Shown in pieces: positions 33,465-46,745 of a stretch of DNA of 64,000 bases. How positions within the stretch are numbered: position 1 is the stretch's first letter; the number at the start of each line of letters is the position of its first letter. The DNA comes from Torreya grandis (taxonomy: Eukaryota; Streptophyta; Pinopsida; Cupressales; Taxaceae), in the NCBI GenBank assembly GCA_037957365.1, contig JARHVA010003524.1:1872501-1936500 (forward strand), written 5' to 3'. The position numbers were made by a program, and so were the translations under genes. The notes under the pieces were generated by a model. It made no database searches. It worked only from the letters and a program-made list of their open reading frames with translations, and was not told where the DNA came from.

Positions 33465-34025
33465 AAAGCCTAAATCTGTCTATGAAGCCTCACCCAAAAC
33501 CATACTGTATTGGATGGTTGGGTCCAGGGAGAAACCTCCATGTTACCCACCAATGTCTTCTCTCATATGCAATACAACCTTTCCAAGATGAGGTCTTATG
33601 TGATGTGGTCAATCTAGATGTTTGTGATGTACTCTTTGGTTAGCCATTCATGTATGATCAACATGGTATATATGAATCAAGAACTAGAAGGATCACTCTC
33701 ACTCTTGGAACATGGCGTTATAGGGTACCAGAAATACCACCTTCTACATCTGTCTCTCTGATTAGCGCCAAGAAATTTGTTCTCATGGTGGTCAAGCCAC
33801 AAGAATATAAAAGGGCCAATGTTACAGCCCTGACTACACAAATAACACAACAACAGAAGCAAATAGATATCGAGCTGAAGAAATTCACAACCTTCCATCC
33901 ACAGACTGATGGTCAGACAAAAATGGTGAACAAATGGGTATGCAACGGGAATCAAATCAAAGTAAAACTACCACACTTGATGAAAAATCTTGATGCAATG
34001 GGGACCATTACTTCTCAAGGAGGGA
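33461..34025 (+). pseudogene. Protease continued, fused to an integrase scrap
   Basis: Continues the protease in shifted frames: LNLSMKPHPKPYCIGWLGPG, FQDEVLCDVVNLDVCDVLFG, then PFMYDQHGIYESRTRRITLT. Within the same frame as the last segment the sequence passes to KKFTTFHPQTDGQTKMVNKW, the HPQTDGQT block that normally lies in the integrase core about 800 residues later. A short tail ends at the PPT. The whole RT-RNase H segment and most of integrase are thus missing, with the join inside an open frame near 33870-33895. Confidence 0.8.
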
Positions 34026-34029
34026 GGAA
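34017..34029 (+). promoter_or_regulatory. Polypurine tract
   Basis: AAGGAGGGAGGAA directly before the 3' LTR. Confidence 0.9.
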
Positions 34030-34569
34030 TGATCCGGACAATAATTCAGATGATAATTCGGGTGATGGGTCCACCCCATTTGATGACAGAACTTCTGGGA
34101 GCCATAACTTTTACACCGTAGCTCCAATTGACTCGTCGTTTGAACCGTTGGAAAGCTAATAATGAGGGAAACATTGTGAGATGGCATTGATCTTTTCTCA
34201 ATGAAGTTTGACCCCCTAAAACCCAATGGAAGTGTCCTAAATTTCAATTTTAGTCGTGCAGTCTAAAAATAGTAAGTTTCTAAAAATAGTAATTCCTCGA
34301 ATTCTATATTGTTGTAAATCATGGAAGTCAAACCAATTCATCTCCCTCAAGATTTGTGACCTTCCATATCCTCCCCACACCTTCAAAACATGTATAATTG
34401 AAGATGTGACCTGAAATGGAAATCAGACATCTCTTCTCAGAGATAAGCATATGTTTGGGTCCGCAATTTTGATAAATAAAACATCTCTTTTCAGAGATAA
34501 CATTATTTGAATTGTGTTGTTCTTATTTTCTGAATTATCTTTCAACAAAAGCTTTCAATTTTTGGATCA
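34030..34569 (+). repeat. 3' LTR of the Ty3 deletion derivative
   Basis: 540 bases, aligned without gaps to 31703-32242; differences cluster in the first 200 bases. Confidence 0.95.
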
Positions 34570-34574
34570 TGGTA
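34570..34574. repeat. Target site duplication TGGTA (right)
   Basis: Matches 31698-31702. Confidence 0.9.
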
Positions 34575-35864
34575 TGTCTTACACGTGTTTCCTCTTTATG
34601 TTGCAACAATATTCGTGCGACTTATACTTTGTATCTCCTACTAACAATGATGATTTGTAAATGAAGTGGATGGAAATTTTATGGGAAGACCCATGATATG
34701 TGGATATAGTACAAGTTCCAAGATCTATGTAGAATCAACCTCAAGGCTATTACACATGATTACATATGAAAATATATGAACTATTAAATTAATAAACATA
34801 ACTATGTTAAGGTAGAATGACTACCAATATAAGAATGAAGATTGCATGTGGAGGAAGTCCAATGAACCTTCTCACATAAGAAATACAATAAAATGGATTC
34901 CATAAAGTGTTACAAAAGATCAACCTTAATACATGCCATCCAAATTCTATTATTGAATCTAAGGAGGTTTAGAAAAGGAAGGAATCTCTATAAATTAGGG
35001 ATATTATCTAAAAATAGGCAAACCATATTTTGAGCGTAACCACTAGAAATACTATTATTTATAAGTGACTTATAAACAAGTTACCATTTTTTTTTGGGAT
35101 AATTATGTGCACATAAAGGTGTACTTATCCATATTTACAATAACATCTTAGAAAAGGTATTAAAATACTACACTAACATCCCCCCTTAATAATTACTCTA
35201 TGAAAGGAGAAGACAAATGAGGCTACACTAGCTTAAGTAACCATAGTCAAATAAATATGCTGGCAAGTTTTCAATAAGAAAAATAGAGTGCTCAACTAAA
35301 TCATCAACAACCCCTTAAGAGAAACTCAAAGAAAGTGAGGAAAAACCTCAAAATTAGGCTCTAAAAAATAGGCCACGTAAGGTAACCCTAAACAATAAGT
35401 ATAAAGAATGCAATGACCATGAGAATGACCGAGTTAAAGATAATGCTTCTAAAACTATACGCCAAAAAAATTCTAATGTCCAAGTGTATCACAATGGCTA
35501 TGATAAACTGGTATGCAATATACTTCATTTTCTTGATGTCAATGTAGGAAAAATAGTACCAAGGTATTTATGGATGCCACTCCATCCTACCAAAATTAAT
35601 GGATGTTGAACTACTATAACTGCTAAGTCACTAATAAAATGGTGCTAAATACGATGACATCTCTAAAATTATAGGATCCAAACATAGATGAAACATTGAA
35701 ACTTACAAGCAGTATATCTCAGATGATCAAAGCATGAGAATAATGCCTCTCCTTGACAAGCTTAGTAAGTGCTTCCCAATTTTTTAATAAAAAAATGACA
35801 CACTCAAGTTTGACCATCCTCAATAAGTTTGACCAATAAATTATTTTGTACGTGAAATTTATTT
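34575..35864. other. AT-rich stretch with a possible minus-strand PPT/LTR start
   Basis: No coding signal. Read on the minus strand, TTAAGGGGGGA near 35178-35190 is followed by TGTTAGTGTAGTATT, which looks like a PPT and LTR start of a copia-type element running left. No partner LTR was found. Confidence 0.3.
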
Positions 35865-36480
35865 TTGCAAACTATTGTTATCATGATAACACATTACCTA
35901 CTTAAACTAGGAGTCACCTCAATGATACATCCTCCAATATGAAATATAATATTAAATTTGGATTCCTTATGAAAAAATATCAAATTTAAAAGAATATCCA
36001 CTCATAAATTATTATATGAAAACTATCATTATTGTGATAACACACTGCTTTCTGCAATTAGATTTCACCTTGGCAATACCTCCTCCAAACTGAAATTTGA
36101 TCCTAGATTTGTTGAAAATCATCATTTTCATGATAAAAAAATCATTAGTCAACCAAGTGTTGCCTAGGTGATACCTCTCCCAATTGAAATTTTATTCTAG
36201 ATTCATGTTCTTTGTGAAAACTAGGCACTTCACGATTTTTTTTTGAGAAATGCTTTTGTATACAAAAGTTATGGTCTTTACAAACTATCAATATTATGAT
36301 AACACATTTCCTATATACACAATAAATTCTTCCACATGCAAAATTTATGTCTTTGAAAACTATTATTATCATGATAACACATTTCTTGATTTAACTAGTA
36401 ATCAACTGGGGGATGCTTCCTCCAATTTGAAATATGATTCCAGATTTGGATTTTGCTATAAAAATTACATGATTTAAATA
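35865..36480 (+). repeat. Diverged tandem repeat, ~100-150 base period
   Basis: Four to five degenerate copies share aaactat(t/c)(a/g)tta-tcatgataacaca, then a cacctnggnnatacctcctcc(a)a block and a tttgaaat-tgattctagattt block. Copy starts lie near 35870, 36017, 36116, 36285 and 36355. No coding potential. Confidence 0.75.
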
Positions 36481-36542
36481 TAAATTACATTCAAAATGGA
36501 ATCTTTATGAGAAAATTATACCCACTTAGATTTTTTTAAATT

Positions 36543-36660
36543 TACAAAGAAGTTATCTCCTAGGTGATAGCTTAGGAGGTATCTCTTGGGAGATATATTT
36601 TTGAAGGTATCTCTTGGGTGATATATTTATAAGTATATCTTATATGATAGCTTGGGAATG
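36543..36660 (+). repeat. Short tandem repeat, ~28-base period
   Basis: Repeats of ggtatctcttggg(a/t)gatatattt with decay towards both ends, about four units. Confidence 0.8.
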
Positions 36661-38472
36661 TTAAAACATGGTTGTGAGCACTAATTTTGATAGAGCTATC
36701 CAATTAGTGTTTGAAATATTTGGTCAAATTCATGGAACTATCCAAGCGACGTCTGGAATTAACAGTTGTTAGTTTTAGAGAAGTGTGTAGATCTTATAGA
36801 CACAAAATTTTGTTATAGGCCTAGGGTTTACTATGTTTCTAGTGTGTTTATGTTTATATGGATAGCTAGTTTGGATTAGGCTCTGATTGACACATTATCC
36901 TTTGTGTTGGGCCCTGTATAGCCTTCCATTATAATTGTAACATTGCTTTCCATCATCTAGACTTAATAATAATATTATAAGTTAATATAAAACACTTGAG
37001 AACCTTTAAATCAACTATTTATCTTTGTTAGGATGCTCCCAGATGCTCACATAATCTCCATATCTCTATTTTAGGGTTTATTCTTAGTTGACCGATATTG
37101 AACCTATTCAAAATTGATTTGACTACTATCAAACTAGATCGATAGTGGTCATGTGGATTATGGGTCCTTTTTTCCCCTTTCCCTTGTTGCTTCATGTTTT
37201 TTTGTGCTCTAATTATCAGCTTTTCCACTTCCACAATGTTAGTTTGCACATTAATAAGGTTTAAATTTGATTTAAAGAAGTCCATATATACATAAGCATG
37301 CCAAATAATTTATCATCAAGTATCAAAGGGATATTTCACATCATTATGATTGATCTATACACATATACCTTGAATTTTAATACATTTCCATTTGTTGAAG
37401 TGTTATAGTTGCACACTTGTACCAATATAAGGATTAATGAAAGAGCATATACAATCAAAATTTTTTATTGCCTATCATACATAAGGATAAGGGTTGGGAT
37501 ATTCATACATACTACATTAATTACTAGAGCACATGAATGTTAATTGAAAAACTAAGGATAGGGGTCTAACTGAGGAAAGCCCCTCATAACTACACCAATT
37601 TTTAATGCTCTTGTAAGGTTTATTAGAGTGGATTTTGGTTTGAATCAAGGATAATAAATTTTAGTACATCAAATAGATAATAGGAGGGATTTTTATAACA
37701 AGAAATAGCTGATAAATACATCCCAAAAATATTGAAGGAGTTGCTTATATTGAATTAGTTCAACACTAGTTTGAATAATATCAAAACAATTCTATAGTGG
37801 TCCTTTTTTTCACATCATCAGATCTCTATAATTTTCCTGGGTTTAATTTTGCATTAATTATGGACATGTTTTCCATCACTTATTATCACTTCCAACACAT
37901 AATTAAGTTAGATATCATGTTTTCTTCTATGAACCTCCCTTATCAAATTACAAGTATTTTAGACCCTTGTTTCATGAACACTTTAGATCTTTATTTACCA
38001 ATTTTTATTGTATTTACATCAAAAATTTCTTATGTCTATATTTTATCATTAATTGTAGTGTGTTTAACATAATTCTAATTTAGCATAAAACATTTTGGTG
38101 AAATCTGTGCTTTCTTTCACCCAACTTAGGGTTTTATCTTATTGGTGATCCCGTTTATTTTCCTAGGGTTTACATCAACCCTTATCTTTTCTAACCTTCT
38201 CATTATGGAAATCCTTACTTTTCATTATTATTAGGGTGTGGTAGACCATGTTGGATTACATAAGCCCTAGGTTTCCATCCCATTGTAGATATTATATATT
38301 ATTATGCTTCTTAGCATTGTTCACAAGTAGACGTAGTTTATATATGGCATGTTATTCTATGTTAGTATGTATATGGGATATTATTAAAGTTATTTTATTT
38401 TATTAGGCATGAATATATGGTTTATATGAAAATATATATCAATGATTACATGTTTCTTTCATCACATATATC
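36661..38472. other. Stretch without recognisable features
   Basis: Two open frames here (37028-37285 minus, 37797-38072 plus) have no family resemblance. Part of 36.7-37.0 kb has an LTR-like feel (a gggccctgtatagcc block before a long T/A tail), but there is no partner. Confidence 0.4.
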
Positions 38473-38568
38473 ATAAAATTATAACATATGGTTTGAAACA
38501 TGATAAGATTGTAAGTAATAATAAAATTATAACATATGGTTTGAAACATGATAAGATTGTATGTAATA
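38473..38568 (+). repeat. Exact-type 48-base tandem duplication
   Basis: Units 38473-38520 and 38521-38568 are identical except for one base (aagtaata versus atgtaata). The near identity implies a recent duplication. Confidence 0.95.
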
Positions 38569-38757
38569 ATAATGCCATATGTGTTAGTACCCTTTTAATT
38601 AATAGATTTACTTTAGTATCCTTTAACAATAGATATTGTGTGGCTTATTGTGTGTTGGTTTATTATGTGGTAGATGTCATAAGAACTTGGAAAGGTGGGG
38701 CACAAAATTCCACAAACCCTCTTATTTATTCTTAACTTCAAGGTGGGGTTAACTAAA

Positions 38758-40090
<1,333 letters not shown>

Positions 40091-41157
40091 TACCCCTCTT
40101 GACATTACTAAATACCCTAGACTTAGATTGTCACATTGCATTTTTATGGCAATATAAATGGAAATGATTAGTGCATTTAATAATATATTATAAAAAGTGA
40201 TTAGTTAACTAAATGTTAATTTTAGGGGTATGGATAGTTAGGTTACATACTGATAAGTGAATATGTTAGATTTATTCATTGATTTTATTTAAGCTATTAT
40301 ATTATTGATTAAATTTCAAATAGAATTGAGTTTCTTATATTGACTAAAGTCAAAAGGAATTGACTTGTTTATACTGATTAACATCAAATTGATTAAATTC
40401 AAATAGATTTGACGTGTTTATATTGCTTATGATTAGGAAATGGATTCCATGTTTTATATTGAAAGTATTTATCATATTATTTAGTTAACTTAATGTAGTT
40501 TAACCACTTGATTGGTTGTTCAAAATATGCAATTGTAACACACAATCTTCCCCTAGAAGAAGGATGGCATCATTGGGGAGAGATAGATAGTTGTATTACT
40601 AAGAACTAGAAAGAGAATGATTTATATACATGTCTAAGAACTATCATTTGAAAAAAAACCTTGTTTTAGAACCCTTCAATACCATTGGGAATGGGTAGAT
40701 ATTTGTTGTGACTTTGTATTGTTTAGCTGATTTAAATTTATGTGCTTAGAATAGCGAATGTAAAGCATCATGTGTGTCTTAAACACTTGCACTTTCATAA
40801 TTCGATATCCTTTGTGTATGCTTATGAAGTAGGTTATAATGCAAACTAGTTGATGTGGTATGTGTTGTAAATATTCCATACACTTACGATGATAGTCACG
40901 AATTGGTCTTGTGAAGATTCAGAACACATCACTTTATCGATATCAAATATCTAATGAGTATGAGATGTTAATATATATTCAATGTATGAAATATGATTTT
41001 TTTTTGTTTAAATAACATTATTTTCATTATAGAAAGATTAGGTTATATATATAAATATAATTCTGCTAACTTTATAACATGTAAATAATTATACATTAAA
41101 TTATGAACTAATGTTAAGTTGATATCATCATGAATTTAAACTTTGCTTAATTATATA
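40091..41157 (+). repeat. 1.1-kb tandem duplication, unit 2 (no microsatellite)
   Basis: Second unit. Where unit 1 carries the AC tract, unit 2 has only 'ggttatatatataaatataattctgc'. Confidence 0.93.
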
Positions 41158-44100
41158 TAAATTATTTTTGAACAATTTATTATTGATCTTCAACCAATGT
41201 AAAACCCACTTCATGCAAATTAGTAATCCTTTGAAAATCTTAAACTACCTAATACAAAATTACTAACATTTACTAACATATAATAAAAACTAAAAATAAA
41301 ATAAAATATTAATAATATTTTAAAATTTATTTTAATTCGATGTAAAGATATTATAGGCACGCCATATAATTAATCTCTAATGTAATCTAAAATCAAGATT
41401 TTTATCTACCAAATTGACAACTATCATATGTAATTATCAAACCTCTAAAACATAAAAATTGAGAAGGTTCTCCACTTGATTAAAGTTAGATGGTAATTTT
41501 TAATTAAAAAAAAAAAAAAAGGATAAAAAACTTGTATGTGAAAGCTATGTATAACATCGTAAAAAGTTAAAGAAATGCAGGACCTCATTTTTTATATATA
41601 ATAAAAGCTCTTTACAATTTTTTATTATGTTTATTTAAATATAGAATTTTATTCTAATAATTAGTAAGTTATTTTTATATTTTATTTCTTTAACGTTAAT
41701 TACAATTAGATTTTTGAGTCAAATTAGTGTCCATTATAACTTATTCTTATCTTTGTTAAGAAAAAAAAGTCATAAAATGTTTAGGAGGGATTCGTAATCT
41801 ATTTTTTTTTCTTTTTTTTTTTGTTTTGTCGGTGAGCCCCGTATAATTTATATTAAAATTAGTTGCTAGTTTTAAAAATTGACATTCTATATTATATGTA
41901 TTTAACAAACTTTATAAATGATTTATCATTCAGAGTTAGCCATCGTTAAGATTGGAATCTCTATTTTCATGGCCATAAATACTTTTGTCTTCCTTGTTTG
42001 GTTGTTAGAAAACTGCCAAACTTTTCATTTTTCAGTTCTCTAAATGTATTTGGACTATCTTGTTTTTTTGAATAGTTGGATTTTTAACTTTACCACCTTA
42101 TAAAGTCAATTTAATTCTAATGGAATAGCGTTCAATTTAAAGTTGATAGAGAGAATTTTTGTTGGCCATCTTTTGACGTTGTCAAAGCCCCAACATTAAA
42201 TTAAACATTTAAATATTTTAGCCATCGAAAAATCATTGTGACATTGATAGTGACATGGTTGGCTCTCGGCTGGAAATGTATACCTTGAAATGCATAATGC
42301 TAACAACTTTCACTTTTAATTTTGTTCAAATTTATTGACACAAATCAGGGGTTGTTCTAGAAGATAGCTTGTGGGTACATCTTTTGCTGAATAAAATTAC
42401 ATTCACAATTTTATTGAATGATAAAAGCTTCAGATTCATTCTTTGTCATAGGTTTTCTATTTTTTATAGTCTTTAGTAATCATATTTTATTTTGTTAAAA
42501 AGGGTTAATGATCTACCTTCAGCATGCTCTATGATCTATTTATAGGATTTCTATTTTTTCTAGTATTTAAATGTAGATTTATTGTATCTTGCATTTTTTT
42601 TAAAGGATATATGTTAACATTCTCAATTATTTAGAAACTAAAAATTAAAGTAATATTAAAAAATAAAATAATTAAGATTTTGTTTCATACAAAGCCAACA
42701 AATTTTAATTTTTGATAGCATTTCGGTTCACAGATAAAGATGACCTGATCTATGAATTTTTTCTTTTACAATTGCTGATTTTCTCTAAACTTTATTTCCG
42801 CCACTTTATCATATCTGAATTGTTCCATCTAACCTTCATGTCCCTCTTTTTCCTCAGCGTATTTATGAATAATATTCCGATGTCATACTATTTTTAATGG
42901 CAAATAGTGCCCTCTTTTTCCTCAACATATATTGAATAATATTCCAATGTCATGCTATTTACAATGGCAAATCGTGCATTTTCGGTCACAAAATGTTAAG
43001 CTACAGAATTTATTTTCTAAAAATCTACATGTCTTAAATCAATATCCATATACAATGACTTAATGCCTCGTTGACTTTTAATCTTAAATCAAAGAAATGG
43101 GTATTCAAAATAATATCTTCATACTTTATTTTGAAGACTCATGGCCAACTCTTATATGTCAACATGGGTTTTAAATATAAAAATAAATAGTGAAAATGGA
43201 TTGACTAACAAATTAACTACAAATCTTAAATCTAAAAAAGAAAAAAGATAAAGAGTGTAGAATTAATGAATAATAATCTAAAAATCTCCATGGCAAGCAC
43301 CTAAAATAAATCTTAGACCTAATAAATGTTTTGTCAAAGTAACAACCTTGTAGTGATTTTGAAGACTCTTTGGACTCCAATACTGATTACTCATCTAGGT
43401 AATAGCGAATGCTATATATCTAAAATATAAAATACTTCGGGTTAGTTTCTAGATAGAATGGTTGTATGTCATATTGCTTAAAAATGTGAAATCAAATATA
43501 TGCATTGATGATGCCTTTAAAGATTTTGTCTAGCATCCAAATAGTAAACAAGCATTGTAAAATATTTAGTGCCAATAGATATATGTTGAAATATTTTAAC
43601 CAACATTTGTCCTTCCATGACATTATCTTTCGATTACATTTTTTGCTGTTACATTTTTAATAGCGAGAAGTGTAAATATGTGCATTTTTCAAGTTATTGT
43701 TCCATTTCGGTCTCTCCCTAGAAATTTGTGTTGTAAAGAGTGGATTTTTTTACACTGAATCATTTGTGTTAAATTTTGTGGACTGGTTTGCATGGAAGTT
43801 ATTAACTTTGATGTTTTGGTTGAGCTTCTTCAACCTTCAATCAAGAGAGATTTTTTTAATTGAGTAGATGAATTTTTAGGTAAAACAACATTTTTTATGC
43901 ATATGAAAGTACAATTAATAGCCTATTTTTTCATTCTTGAACACAAGCTCTATTTTAACAAAACTCTAATATACCTTGCATATGATTTCTATCTCTTTCA
44001 TTGATAAGTGTCATTAATTAAGTTTTGCAACACAGTTCAACAAATACAACTGGATGCCTGCAACTAAAATCAAAAGCAATAGATATAGATTTTATTTTAT

Positions 44101-44755
44101 AGATAAAAACCTTGATATCACATAATTACAACCTTTCTTGCATTGCTACATGTTCCAATGGTAATTCATAATAGAACAAAGTATTGACTAGTGCAACATT
44201 TAAAGATAATGAGAACACAGTTCTTGAATTTTATATCTAGCATTGATGACATGTCATGTATTCTATAGAAAATAAGTTGGTTCGTACGAGGTTATTTGAA
44301 AATCTAGATATAGAGTATCCTCATTTAAAATAATTTTTTTTTTGATCTTGGTTCAGAGTACTTGTAATCTTGTTTTGAATGTACAAACATGTTTGCATCT
44401 TTTTATTTTTGGACATAAGATATTTTGCATCTGCAATTTATAAAAAAATACAGTGTGTATTATAGAAATGCCTTAATTTATGCAAAAAAAAATAAATATA
44501 AAATATACAGGTTCTCTAACATTGAAGAAGTTTGCATTTATTTTGCTCTACTAGTTCCATTTTTGTGCCTCATTGGTAGGATCAAATTGTTTTATTTATT
44601 CCATAAATTTTGTTATGCAGCGTCTGCTCAAGAATCATGACATTTGTTAAAAATAGAATAATTGACTAGTCCACAACTTTTATGATTCAGTTAATGTCTT
44701 TGTATTTACTTATACATGTCAAAGTTGCATTATGAACATTGTTGAAACTCTAATT
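41158..44755. other. AT-rich stretch, no recognisable gene
   Basis: About 3.6 kb with poly(A) and poly(T) runs and no protein motifs. Contains a 68-base tandem duplication at 42842-42976. Confidence 0.5.
42842..42976 (+). repeat. 68-base tandem duplication
   Basis: Both units start ccctctttttcctca, then share ttgaataatattcc(g/a)atgtcat and aatggcaaat. About 85% identical by eye. Confidence 0.9.
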
Positions 44756-45965
44756 CTTTTTTTACAGGTAATTTTTAGCACGATTTACAAATCCTTTTAA
44801 AACTATCTGTTACTATGTTTGTAATCTCCGGCTTCATTTTGGAGGTAAGGCATTCATGAGATTGCTAAAAAATAACTTATATAATAAGAATGCATGGATC
44901 AGATCTGGACAAATATAACTGCAAATGGAAAAAAAACAAGTCTATAAGTAAAAAAAAAAAAAAATGCCCAAAGATGATACAACTTCAAGATACATAGCTA
45001 TTGATTTTTATTGAAATTTCTTTAGCTCATGAAATAACAACTGATGCATATATTCAATGCACACCAAACTTCACATTAATTATAGCACATGTCATTTTTG
45101 AGTTTTCTATTAGTCCTAGAGGTATACTTATGTGATGAATTTGCTCTAACTTGCGATTAAACGGAGCTCTTTCCATCAATCAAATTTCATTGTTTTATGT
45201 GCTTTGAAAACTGTGATTTTTTTCATAGTTAAATCATAAGGTTTTTAACCAATAATATATAAAATATTGTTATACATTATCAGTTAAAAGAACTTGGAAC
45301 CCACATGTGAAAAAGATTTAGATATTTCAAAAGAAAAGTTGTTGACAACACAACGGCTAACTTTAAAGCTCATAATTGATTGTAGGTAGATTTGAGCCAT
45401 GCCATTAAAATGAAGTGTTCTTGGCTATGATTTATAGCATGCAAAATCAATACAGGAATTAACACATCAGTTTTTTTTATTTTTTATTTGTTTTCATTGC
45501 CTTGAACAACATGAAGCTTTTCAAAAAAATACAAAGTTTTAAACCAATTGATTCACAAAAAAAACAATATTTTATATATTGTCTTTTAAAAAATAATATC
45601 TTTTCTAGAGCCTTTTATAATTATCCGTTGATGTTTTTAAAATTTTGGTCTCCATTCTATAGCTAAGACATTCATGAACTTACAAGTTGTGCCTTGTTTC
45701 ATCAACTAGGCTGAAAATAAGGACTAACAACATACAATTTTCACTAGCAATTGTTGAGGCCTTTGAAAATATTGCTAAAAATAACCTGTAAAAAATGAAT
45801 GCATGAATTGACTCTAGTCAAATATAAATGTAAATAGGAAAAAAAGCAAGTTTAAAACTAAAAAAAAAAGGCTAAGCGTGGTAGAGCAATTGTAATATAC
45901 ATATATATTGATTTTCATTGAAATTCTTTTAGCTAATGAAATAGAAAGGGATACATAGCTTTAAT

Positions 45966-45977
45966 ATGCACTAAGCT
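45966..45977. repeat. SINE target site duplication (left)
   Basis: ATGCACTAAGCT, repeated exactly at 46215-46226. Confidence 0.92.
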
Positions 45978-46214
45978 TGCTAATGAGATGTCGAAGGGTT
46001 GGTAAAGTGGGTTGGTTATGCCAAAGTCCATCCAAGTTCAAATCTCATGGGGAGTTTATAAGCCAGATGTGGCCATTTGAGTTTACTCAGTGGTTTTAAG
46101 TGATCAGGTGGTAGCCATTTTTTATATTGATTTAATAGTTCTAGGGGATTGGGCCCCAGTTTGTGCCCCATAGCCGGTTTGTAGATCTGGTCAAAAGTGA
46201 ATATTGATAAAAAA
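45978..46214 (+). mobile_element. tRNA-derived SINE
   Basis: A 237-base short interspersed element. The head has an internal RNA polymerase III promoter: an A box TGGTAAAGTGGG (46000-46011) and a B box GTTCAAATC (46036-46044), spaced as in a tRNA gene. The body ends in a run of A after gaatattgat, and a 12-base exact TSD flanks it. SINEs encode no protein and rely on LINE machinery. The related repeat copy at about 44985-45095 lacks it, showing the empty site. Confidence 0.9.
46000..46044 (+). promoter_or_regulatory. Pol III internal promoter (A and B boxes) of the SINE
   Basis: A box 46000-46011 and B box 46036-46044 match the TRGYNNARNNG and GWTCRANNC consensus patterns. Confidence 0.75.
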
Positions 46215-46745
46215 ATGCACTAAGCTCAACATTAATTATGACCTCGTTATGATTCACATCATTGAGATGAAGCTATGCTGACTTTGATTGATAACGATAT
46301 AAAATTAACATGTAAATGACTTTGCATGACTCCATGCATACACACGCGACTTTTTAATTTTTAATTTGTCTTGTTTGTTTTGCTTCACATCAACATGATG
46401 TGAATAAAAACTTGGCCTTGATTGAATCTATCCATGTATAGGAAAAAATAACACACAAAATTTTAACCTGGTCAATGCACAATGAATCAATATTGTTATA
46501 TTTTATTAGTTAAAAAAACTTGCAAATAATCTATTAAAAAGTTTTAAATAGACACGAGAATTTTTTTTTAGTCCACTATATTTATATTTATTTAATCTGA
46601 TCCATGCATTTTTTACTACTATATACGTTATTATTTTGTAACATTTTCAAATACCTCTAGAATTATCGATTCTTATTTCTGGCACCTGAACTTTCATTTT
46701 ACAAGTAAAACATTCATAAACTTGCAATATAGTAATAAGAAAATG

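Larger units (their letters stand above)
31703..34569 (+). mobile_element. Ty3/gypsy deletion derivative with complete LTRs
   Basis: A 2.87-kb element with 540-bp LTRs at both ends, 6-bp inverted termini (TGATCC...GGATCA), a tRNA-iMet type PBS, a PPT and a 5-bp TSD TGGTA. The internal region holds gag, protease and a short integrase scrap; RT, RNase H and most of integrase are gone. The LTRs differ at about 36 of 540 positions by eye (near 7%), so it is several-fold older than the element at 14.2 kb. Because the LTRs, PBS and PPT are all kept, the internal deletion may have arisen in the RNA or cDNA of a parent before insertion. That is inference. Confidence 0.93.
44760..46745 (+). repeat. 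Old degenerate repeat, about three copies of a ~0.85-1 kb unit
   Basis: Blocks recur near 44780, 45605 and 46660: a ctccggcttcattttggagg-like segment ending in gta(a)a(g)(g/a)cattcatgaa. In the first two copies this is followed by ttgctaaaaataac, gaatgcatg-at, caaatataa-tg-aaatgg/agg, a poly(A) run, then tattgattttcattgaaatt and tttagct-atgaaata. The second copy holds the SINE at 45978. Confidence 0.65.

Noticed and set aside
35865..36480. Array considered as a CRISPR-like repeat-spacer structure
   Set aside because: Whole units diverge together, repeats are not conserved short blocks with unique spacers, and the context is plant nuclear DNA.
37797..38072. 91-codon hydrophobic open frame resembling a membrane protein
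   Set aside because: Composition follows from AT-rich sequence (Phe, Ile, Leu, Tyr); no start context, no homologue recognised, no neighbours to support it.
44425..44640. 71-codon open frame ending in a Cys/Tyr/Ala stretch
   Set aside because: Lies in an old degenerate repeat region; no motif or conservation in the neighbouring repeat copies.
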